This document shows, piece by piece, positions 9,536 through 15,611 of a DNA stretch of 15,611 nt. The position numbers and the translations under genes are program-made. Position 1 is the stretch's first letter; every line of letters begins with the position of its first letter. Location: NCBI GenBank assembly GCA_013416795.1, contig RQSC01000022.1, positions 232,720 to 248,330 on the forward strand. Direction: 5' to 3'. The notes beneath the pieces are model-generated. The model had not been told where the DNA came from. It was given only the letters and a program-made list of their open reading frames with translations, and searched no databases. Origin of the DNA: Prasinococcaceae sp. CCMP 1430. Taxonomy: Eukaryota; Prasinodermophyta; Palmophyllophyceae; Prasinococcales; Prasinococcaceae.

Positions 9536-10162
9536 CGCGCGCGCGCGCGCGCGCGCGGGTTTAGGGTTTCCGTTTCAGGGTGCGCATCTCGCGGAGAAGC
9601 CACCATTTCGTCGCGGACTTCCGCCATTGCGCGGACGTCTCGCCGAAATACTTTGTGTGATTCTCGAGAAGGCACTTTACGGAATAGTATTTGAGATGGG
9701 TTCGAACGCGCCACCGCCGGCGCGCGGGGCGCGCGGGCGCCGCGCGGAGTTTCGCGGAGTCGCCTCCAAACCTATCATACAATAAATAAATTATGGACAA
9801 ATATAGAACATGTAACAAAAAGACGGAATAAAAATGGTTTGCAGCGTTTGAGTTGAGGTTAGGGATGTGTGGCGCGCGCGCGCGCGCGCGCGCGCGCGGC
9901 CGAACCTCAAACCGCGCCGTCCCCCAACCCCAAGTCTGCCGCCCCAAGCAATGCAATGTGACGCGTGATATAAACCCTAATGACCCACACCGCAAACGCG
10001 CGCGGCCGCGCGCGCGCGCGCGCGGGCGCGCGCGGCCGCGCGCACCCAAACCTCTCTCCGGTGGCTCCCGGGGTGAATTCGCGTCATTTCCAATGTGATT
10101 TAAACCCTCTTTACATTGACCCTAACGAGGTCGCCCGCGGCGCGCGCGCGCGCGCGCGCGCG
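9536..10162. repeat. Four CG dinucleotide tracts paired with telomere-like motifs
   Basis: Near-pure (CG)n tracts lie at 9536-9557, 9872-9899, 9997-10043 and 10139-10162. Each has a TTAGGG or CCCTAA motif within about 17 bases: 9557-9569, 9857-9863, 9972-9980 and 10120-10125. GTGATATAAACCCT (9965-9978) and GTGATTTAAACCCT (10095-10108) look like degenerate copies of one unit. No coding potential is seen between the tracts. Confidence 0.6.
9557..9569 (-). promoter_or_regulatory. Telo-box (AAACCCTAAACCC) upstream of BMS1
   Basis: On the BMS1 strand the sequence reads AAACCCTAAACCC, about 36 bases before the start codon and touching a CG tract. In plants the AAACCCTAA telo-box is enriched near transcription starts of ribosomal-protein and ribosome-biogenesis genes, which matches BMS1. 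The function here is inferred from position and sequence only. Confidence 0.45.
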
Positions 10163-10166
10163 NNNN
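10163..10166. other. Assembly gap (4 N)
   Basis: Four undetermined bases directly after a CG tract. The gap size is probably nominal. It truncates the gene on its right. Confidence 0.95.
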
Positions 10167-10741
10167 CGTCCGCACACGCCGCCGCGTCCGCGCCCAGCGA
10201 GCGCACGCGCACGCGGCGGGCGCGCGGCGGGCGAGTCGAGAGCAGCCGGAGGCGCACGCGGCGTACGCCCGGCGGCAGCTTTAGCGACGCTTCGAAGAGG
10301 GGCGGGTCGCTGCCCTACTCGGGCGCGCGAGTCGAGGACGGGGTGAGGAGCAGGGGGTGCAGAACGAGCGCGTGGATGCGCGCGTCAGCGAGTGCGAACG
10401 GACAAACTCGAGCACGTGCATGCGTGCGCGCGCGCGCACGCGCACGCTCGCTCGCGCACCTCGACGGGGGCGCCGCGCGCACTCCCGGCGTACTCCTCGT
10501 CTCCGCCATCGCCGGGCAAGGCATACGCCTCGACGGTGCGCGCGCTGGACACAAGCGCGACGCGCTCGAGCGCCGCGCCCGCTGGCGCCGCGAGCGCAAA
10601 CGCCGCCTGGGTCGCACGGGCGGCAGCGAGGCGTTGCTCGACGCCGCCGCCGTCGCCGCTACCGTCGAGCAGCGCCTGGAGCGCGGCCACTGGGTCACCC
10701 CCACTTGCGGCTGCCCACGCGCAGGCGTCCAAGAGCGCCAT
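10167..10741 (-). CDS. Incomplete two-exon gene, possibly PAAT/C10orf88-like
   Basis: Exon 1 is 10741-10460 (94 codons, ATG at 10739-10741, MALLDACAWAAASGGD). Exon 2 starts at 10314 and runs into the N gap. The 145-nt intron (10459-10315) has a GTGCGC donor, a C/T-rich tract and a TAG acceptor, and removal joins GAPVE to GSDPPLFEASLK in phase 0. The joined protein has ERVALVSSARTVEAYAL, then EEYAGSARG, then LFEASLKLPPGVRRVRLRLL. This resembles, from memory, the pattern in human PAAT (C10orf88): a position along ARxxEVY, EYxGTSRG, and a later LKL...KIKLLS strand. I cannot verify the match, so the name is tentative. That a real spliced gene exists is better supported than its identity. The C-terminus is lost in the gap. 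Confidence 0.45.
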
Positions 10742-11370
10742 GCGCGCCGCCCGCAGACGAGCGTGTGGCGCACGCGACCCCGCGCACAGGTGTACTCGAG
10801 CGCAGAATCCGAATGCACGCACGCAGGCACGCGGACCGCCATGACATCCCCGCGGGCGAGCGCGCCAACCGCCCGCGTCTACCGCACAGGCAGCTGCGGC
10901 AGTGGCAGCGGCAGCTGCACGAGCCACGCGCTCGAGCGCGCCGCGCCGCGCGGGCGACGTGACTCATCGGAAAGCACGCGCTTCTCTTACGTGCACGCGG
11001 CGTCGTCCTCGGAGCACCGGCCGCGTGCGCGTGTGTCGGCGGTGCGGGGCATGTGGCGGTGTGCATGTGTGTGTATGCTGTGGCGCACCGCGTGGTTTGT
11101 AATACACAATGTCTGTCGGTGTGTGTGTGTGTATGTGTGTTAGTGTGTGTGTGCGCGTGCAGTCGGGTGCGCGGGCGAGTGCCTCAACGCTCGCCGCGGC
11201 GACCGACGCCGGTCACACCCGCCCGCGAAGACGCGAGTGCGCTTCGTCCAGCGAGTCTGCTGAGAAGTGCCAATGCGTGCGACTCGAGAAAACGACAGGT
11301 CGCGTTCGAGCGCACGCGTTGCCGCCGCTGGCCGCCCGGAGCGCGCACGTCCCGTCGGGGTCCGGCGCGC
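10742..11370. other. Spacer with GT microsatellite
   Basis: Lies between the 5' end of the PAAT-like gene and the 3' end of the KH gene, both on the minus strand. It holds a GT-rich block at about 11048-11160 (purest at 11117-11160). Open frames across it are low-complexity Arg/Ala/Ser shadows. The promoter of the PAAT-like gene should be here, but I see no clear element. Confidence 0.5.
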
Positions 11371-12662
11371 TCAGTAGCATGGTGACACGCCCAGCGCGCC
11401 GAGCTGCTTGCGCAGCTTCTCCACGCCCGAGCTCAGCTGGTCGTTGAACATCACCACGCGCGCGGCGGCCTGCATCGCCTCGTTGTGCGAGCCCCGCTGG
11501 AGGGCGTCGACCAGCACCTCACGCGAGCCTGCCCACACCGACATCGCGGGGGACAGGCCGCCCCCGCCACCGTTTGCGCCAGCGGCGCCGTTGGTGCCGG
11601 GCATGCCAGGCGGCATCGCGCCCTCCCCGAGGGGTGCGTGCATGTGTTGAGCGGGCGCGCCGGCGCCGACGCCGACGCCCTGCCCGTGGCCACCGCCGTG
11701 CAGCTGGTGCGTCTGCTGCGCGACACCGAGCGCGAACAGGTTGCCGGCGCTGCTGCCACCGCTGCCGCTGTCGCTGCGGCTGCCGCGGCTGTTGCCGAGG
11801 TTGTTTCCGAAGCCCGGCGGAGGCGCGTCCCATCCCGCACCGCCGACTGCGCCGCCTGGCCCGATGCCACCGCCGAGGCTCCCGCCCACGGGACTCGGCG
11901 CGCCCCATGTGTTGCCACCAGCCATCCCGCCGAGGCCAATCCCGCCGAGCCCGAGCCCGGTCGGATTGAGGTGCGTATGGGACTGCGTTTGCTGCTGTTG
12001 CGTTTGCTGCTGGTGCTGCGCCTGCTGTGGCAGGTGCTGCTGCTGCTGCTGCTGGTGGTGGTGCTGGTGCTGGCCATGCCCGCCCGGGCCCATCTGAGCC
12101 GCCAGGTGCCCAAGCATGTTCGAGTGCGTCGGTCCCGCCATCTGCGCTGACGCATGGCTGTGTGGTGTTTCATGCAGCGCCTGCGCTGGCACGGCGCCGT
12201 GCTGCGCCGCGTGCGCCTGCTGCTTAAGCAGGGCGGCGCCGTCGTCGCTGTTGAGCGTCGCGTCTGAGTGCGAGCGCGAGAGCGCCAGCGCCATCTGCTC
12301 CATCGCCTCGGCGGCCGAGGAGGCCGACGGCGACTTCCCGGAGGCCGAGCCCCCCGCCTGCGACGCGTGCGAGAGGTTCGACAGCTGGCCCATCGACGAA
12401 AAAGGGCCGCCCGATCCGACCATGCCGCCGACGCCGAGAGTCCCACCGAGGCCGCCCGGCGCACCCGGGATCGCCAGCGGGTCGCGGTCGGCCCCGAGCG
12501 CGTTGTCCGCCACCGCGCCTGGATCGGCGCCGACCAGCTGACGGCTGAGGCCGGGATCGCCCCACGCGGGCGAGGCCGGCACCGGCGGCGCCACGCCAGG
12601 CTGGCCCTGCTGTATGTGGACGGGCTGCGCGGGGGCGGCGAATCCCTGCTGCTGCTGCGGGA

Positions 12663-12699
<37 letters not shown>

Positions 12700-13221
12700 C
12701 TGCTGTTGCTGTTGCTGCTGCGGCGGCGGCGGCTGCGCCTGCGCCTCCCGCTGCTGCTGTTGGCGCTGCGCGCGCGACTGGCGGCCGTTTTGCGAGCCGC
12801 GGTCCCCGCCGCCGACGCGCGCGTTGGGCGGCGGGTTCCCGTTGTACAGCACCTTATCGAGCGCCGCCTTTCCCCTCACGCCTTGGTCGAGCAGCTCCTG
12901 GAGTTCCAGGAGCAGCGGGCTCTGCTGGTACTTGCCCGGCCGCCAGGCCTTGCCGTCCGGCGGCGCGAGCAGCACCTCGATCATGTAGCACGCGGCGGTG
13001 AGGGTGGGATCGTTGTCCGCCTGCACGAGCACGTGCAGCTCGTCGCCCGAGCCGTCGGGCCGCCCGTCCCGCCGCGGAGTGGAGTGGAACGTGCCGCCGT
13101 GGCCGCGCACGGCCACCTTCGCGCCGCTCGCCCTTTCGAGGATCTTCTGGTGGCTGCCGGTCGGCCCGATGACCAGGCCGACGAAGTTGAAGCCCGGCGA
13201 CTGGTCCAGCGGGATGTACAC
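11371..13221 (-). CDS. KH-domain, glutamine-rich RNA-binding protein (3' exon; SF1/STAR-type KH)
   Basis: Predicted nuclear or cytoplasmic RNA-binding protein, possibly in splicing. The visible exon begins after a likely acceptor AAAAAAG|GTG at 13222, where the residues PKKVYIPLD lead into the KH domain: NFVGLVIGPTGSHQKILE, then GAKVAVRG, then DELHVLVQAD. This is the splicing factor 1 (BBP)/STAR type. The GxxG loop is GPTG rather than the usual GPRG. About 500 residues of low complexity follow, with polyQ at about 160-195 (nt 12640-12730) and another Q/H-rich stretch at about 385-418, plus Gly- and Ser-rich parts, ending in a more ordered tail (EVLVDALQRGSHNEAMQAA ... LGVSPCY). No CCHC zinc knuckle is seen after the KH domain, unlike canonical SF1. 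The 616 visible residues lack the N-terminus, whose exon lies upstream beyond a repeat and an N. Confidence 0.82.
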
Positions 13222-13288
13222 CTTTTTTGGGTGGCGTGGTGTGCGTTGTGGTTGTGGGTGGGTGTGGCGGCGGTGTGGGTGGTGCTGT

Positions 13289-13328
13289 GTGTGGTGTGGT
13301 GTGGTGTGGTGTGGTGTGGTGTGGTGTN
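13289..13328. repeat. TGTGG pentanucleotide array ending in one N
   Basis: About eight TGTGG units (13289-13327), then an N at 13328, then abruptly a sulfatase reading frame. On the minus strand it is ACACC-rich and part of the presumed intron upstream of the KH exon. The N right at the end of the array suggests a scaffold join or collapsed repeat. Confidence 0.75.
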
Positions 13329-14046
13329 TTTATGCATGGCTTCGCCTGAGCGATACAACTACACCACGGACGTGTTCGTTGGCGCGGCACTTAAGTGGCT
13401 TGACAACATTGCAGCGGCACCGGCGGCAGAAGGATCGGCCGAGCAGCGCCCGTTCTTTCTTTACCTCTCGTTGACGGTACCGCATGCTGGGGGCTGGACC
13501 GACAATGCCGCCGAGGAAGGCGCACCTGTGCCGACCGACCTCCAGTACGTCAATGAATCGTCGTGGCCCGACGTCGAGCGCGACCACGCCGCGGCAATCA
13601 CGTACATGGACACATGCGTGGGCGCGCTCGTAAGGAAGCTGCGGGCGCTAGGCGTCGAAAAAGACACGCTGGTTCTTTTCGCGTCGGACAATGGTGCGCA
13701 CTTGGAGGGCGGCCACGACGTGCGCTTCTTCAACTCGACGGGTGGCCTCAGGGGCCACAAAAGGTCCATGTTCGAGGGCGGCGTGCGATCTCCCACGATG
13801 GTGCGCTGGCCTGGAAAAGTGCGCGCGGGCAGTGTCAGCCGGGTGCCCTGGGCGTTCTGGGACGTGCTGCCGACGCTCGCCGAAGTAGCGGGCGCATCGA
13901 GCGCGGTGCCTGACGACGTCGACGGCAGGTCATTCCTGCGGACGCTGCTCGGCCCCGGGGACGACGGCGTCGAGGGAGAATTGCGTGGCGGCGCAGGCGT
14001 AGTCGGCGCGCGCGCGCGCCCGCGCGCTTTCATCACCGCGAATTGA
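13329..14046 (+). CDS. Sulfatase (arylsulfatase family), central part only
   Basis: Type I sulfatases hydrolyse sulfate esters and need a formylglycine made from Cys in a CxPxR motif near the N-terminus. That part is absent: the frame emerges from the repeat and N at 13328 directly with ERYNYTTDVFVGAALKWL, which normally sits 150-200 residues into the protein. Visible family features are RPFFLYLSLTVPHAGGW, AITYMDTCVGALVRKLRALG, the metal-binding SDNG (13684-13695), LRGHKRSMFEGGVRSPTMV with the conserved Lys codon at 13759-13761, and FWDVLPTLAEVAG with DGRSFLRTLLG. The end is also odd: after LRGGAG comes a CG tract read as VGARARPRA, then TGA, and the usual C-terminal part is missing. The ATG at 13336 is probably not the real start. 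Either a gene broken by the assembly with a missing 3' exon, or a pseudogene fragment. Confidence 0.85.
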
Positions 14047-14367
14047 AACGCGAGAAAGAGGTCAAAATACATCGCAATGCCGCTGTCTCCCCATATATTG
14101 GGTTAGGGTTTACTTAGCAGCTTCTATGTATGTATAATGACGTTTTACACCGCCGCGAGGGTTACGGTTGTTTATTCCGCTACAGAGCTCATTTTGAATA
14201 CAAATCTCTCATTTTGAAGAAATGACAGGTGACTCCCACCCCAAACTCGCACAGTCTGCGCCCTCTCCGTCGGGAGCACTTCGCGGAAGGTTTTTATTTT
14301 GGTTGGCGCTGCCGCGGCGGCGCGCGCGGGCCTGCCGGCGGCCTGCCTGCGCAGAGGCGGGCCCTTC
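14047..14367. other. Non-coding spacer downstream of the sulfatase fragment
   Basis: AT-richer sequence with a telomere-like GGGTTAGGGTTTA at 14100-14112 and an 11-bp direct repeat CTCATTTTGAA at 14188-14198 and 14208-14218. No gene is supported. Confidence 0.5.
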
Positions 14368-14546
14368 GCGCGCGCGCGCACTGCGCACACAGCGCGCACA
14401 CACACGCGCGCACACACACACATTCACACACACACACACATTCACACACATTCACACACACGCACGCTGAAGGCACACACACCTGGCTCCACGCACACAC
14501 ACGCACACACACGCACATACACGCACACACACACGCACACACACAG
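14368..14546. repeat. CA/CG microsatellite
   Basis: Imperfect (CA)n with CG and ATTCACACA interruptions over about 180 bases. His/Thr-rich or Cys/Val-rich open frames here are repeat artefacts. Confidence 0.85.
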
Positions 14547-14639
14547 TCGCTGCGCAGCGGGTGGAGCAGGCCCCTGTGTGGGTGGCATCGGGTGGCTCTG
14601 CCGCCGCCCGGCGCCGCGGCAGAATCGCGAGCCGGATAG

Positions 14640-14845
14640 GGCGGCTTTTTTTGCCGCCGAAAATCGGAGGCGTTTTTCAAAAGGCGTCGATTGCACGTCG
14701 AAATGAACGCAATTTGATCGACGCCGAGCGATTTTCCGAGCGAAATTGACCATGCGTAAAATACAAATAAAGGCTTTGAGGCCTCAAAGACTGTATTTGT
14801 GAGACCCGACTGTACTGTATGTGATGGTGATTTTACGTACATTGG
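14640..14845. repeat. Cluster of inverted repeats (possible small element remnant)
   Basis: Three nested structures. GGCGGC-T7-GCCGCC at 14640-14658. GGCGTCGAT (14683-14691) pairs with ATCGACGCC (14717-14725). A perfect 16-bp palindrome CTTTGAGGCCTCAAAG (14774-14789) is flanked symmetrically by ACAAATA (14763-14769) and TATTTGT (14794-14800). Outer arms GCGTAAAAT (14754-14762) and ATTTTACGT (14830-14838) pair at 8 of 9 positions. No transposase frame is seen. Confidence 0.55.
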
Positions 14846-14890
14846 ACTCGACCGAGACACGATGCCATAAAATGAGTCTTTCCGGTATGG

Positions 14891-14950
14891 AATACCCGGG
14901 TTTATATAGGAATACCCGGGTTTATATAGGAATACCCGGGTTTATATAGA
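14891..14950. repeat. Three tandem 20-bp repeats with CCCGGG and TATATA
   Basis: The unit AATACCCGGGTTTATATAGG occurs three times head to tail with no spacers; the last base of the third copy is A. Each unit has a CCCGGG palindrome and a TTTATATAG TATA-like core. It lies about 500 bases before the J-domain gene. Confidence 0.9.
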
Positions 14951-15332
14951 CTAAGTCCCATCCTAAAGCCGAAATGTCCATGGCCCGTCCACGGAACAGC
15001 TCAAGGGAAAGGGAGGGTGGGATGCTGCGGCGCGCGCTCTACCGTACGGCCACAGTACGTGAATTGTTTAGGGTATGTGGCGTTGGCTTCGCTATCGCGC
15101 GCTGGACATCTACGTTTCACATGCGATTCGTCTTAAAACCAAACCCTTTATGCAGCCCCCTTCCCCGAACCTAAACCTACGCCCGGCGCGCGCGCCCGGC
15201 GAGGCGGAGCTCCTCCTCGCCACCAGGGTCTGCAATTGCTTTGATTCTGAACTATGCGTTTGCACGCACTCTGTGGTGGTGCGGTCAAATTTGGGTGTAT
15301 TGGTAATTAAACCGTAAACATGGTTTGGGTTA

Positions 15333-15364
15333 CGCGTGTGCGCGTGCGTGTGTGTGTGTGTGCA
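15333..15364. repeat. GT/CG microsatellite upstream of the J-domain gene
   Basis: A short alternating purine-pyrimidine block starting about 125 bases before the ATG at 15458, with a G/C-rich stretch between. The interval 14951-15332 before it shows no gene; it holds GTTTAGGG near 15067 and AACCTAAACC near 15170. Confidence 0.7.
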
Positions 15365-15457
15365 CGCCGCGTGTGCCTGTGTGTGGGAGGGGGGCGTGCA
15401 CGCGGCGCCACACCACCACCCCCTCCCGCTCCCCGCGCCCTTCCCCTCGCGGGGGGG

Positions 15458-15611
15458 ATGTCCGCGTGCCCGTGGTCCGCGCTGGGCGTGGCGCGCGGCG
15501 CGCCGCCGGCCGCCGTCAAGGCCGCGTACAAGGCGGCGGCGCTGCGGTACCACCCGGACCGCCACGCCGCGGCCGGGGAGGAGGCCGCCGCGCTCGCCGC
15601 CGAGCGCTTCA
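15458..15611 (+). CDS. J-domain (DnaJ/Hsp40-type) protein, N-terminus only
   Basis: Co-chaperone domain that stimulates Hsp70 ATPase activity. The ATG at 15458 gives MSACPWSALGVARGAPPAAV, then KAAYKAAALRYHPDRH: helix II followed by the invariant HPD motif at residues 33-35, in the canonical spacing for a J-domain at the very N-terminus. The frame is open for 51 codons up to the window edge. The rest of the protein, which would decide class and location, is outside. No signal or transit peptide precedes the J-domain. Confidence 0.87.
   Translation, partial: MSACPWSALGVARGAPPAAVKAAYKAAALRYHPDRHAAAGEEAAALAAERF

Noticed and set aside
9557-9569. True chromosome end or telomere array
   Set aside because: Fewer than two full TTTAGGG units, single motifs scattered across the window, and genes on both sides.
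8322-9785. Plus-strand 487-residue frame opposite BMS1
   Set aside because: Antisense shadow of a gene with fully conserved protein motifs.
12268-13330. Plus-strand frame with long Leu runs, fused to the sulfatase frame
   Set aside because: It is the complement of the polyQ-coding CAG run of the KH gene; only the part after the N at 13328 is real.
14368-14546. Cys- or His/Thr-rich peptide genes
   Set aside because: All frames on both strands are open because of the CA dinucleotide repeat; there is no independent coding signal.
14640-14658. Rho-independent terminator shape (GC stem with T run)
   Set aside because: The T run is in the loop, not after the stem, and bacterial termination does not apply here.
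14891-14950. CRISPR-like repeat
   Set aside because: The three units are directly adjacent with no spacers, and the genome is eukaryotic.
1-15611. tRNA, rRNA, viral or transposase genes
   Set aside because: I scanned for cloverleaf arms, rRNA-like conserved blocks, and integrase, reverse transcriptase or transposase motifs and saw none.

Overview
This is a nuclear genome fragment from a very GC-rich, compact eukaryote. The evidence is intact eukaryotic housekeeping genes (RFC1 and BMS1), GT-AG introns that can be reconstructed from reading phase, long CA/GT and CG dinucleotide tracts, and scattered plant-type telomere-like motifs (AAACCCTAA). Coding sequence is almost saturated for G or C at third positions. 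A unicellular alga or related protist (haptophyte, pelagophyte or similar) fits best, but the sequence alone does not fix the lineage. Nothing looks prokaryotic or viral.

Layout, left to right. Positions 1-1558 (minus) hold a zinc carboxypeptidase (M14 family); the C-terminus runs off the window, and the 5' part is split by introns made of alternating purine-pyrimidine sequence. Positions 1840-2500 are a lower-GC spacer with palindromes, small hairpins and a few weakly protein-like minus-strand segments. Positions 2951-5806 (plus) hold RFC1, the large clamp-loader subunit, with two compensating reading-frame shifts around its BRCT domain and an unexpected PDF-type motif known from plant organellar ssDNA-binding (OSB) proteins. 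Positions 5874-9521 (minus) hold an intact, intronless BMS1 GTPase, tail to tail with RFC1 and only 67 bases away. Positions 9522-10166 hold four CG tracts, each beside a telomere-like motif; the motif nearest BMS1 is a good candidate telo-box. Positions 10167-10741 (minus) hold an incomplete two-exon gene, possibly PAAT/C10orf88-like, that runs into a 4-N gap. Positions 11371-13221 (minus) hold the large 3' exon of a KH-domain, glutamine-rich RNA-binding protein. A TGTGG pentanucleotide array and one N (13328) separate it from a sulfatase piece (13329-14046, plus) lacking both ends. Positions 14047-15457 are non-coding, with CA repeats, palindromes and a 3 x 20-bp tandem array containing TATA-like cores. 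A J-domain gene starts at 15458 (plus) and leaves the window.

The genes do not form one pathway: DNA replication (RFC1), ribosome biogenesis (BMS1), RNA binding (KH), proteolysis, sulfate-ester hydrolysis and chaperoning sit side by side, as expected in a compact eukaryotic genome. No defence system, mobile-element cargo or biosynthetic cluster is visible. The strongest candidates for something undescribed are the RFC1-PDF motif architecture and the purine-pyrimidine-alternating introns. The two N runs mean some gene ends may be assembly artefacts.
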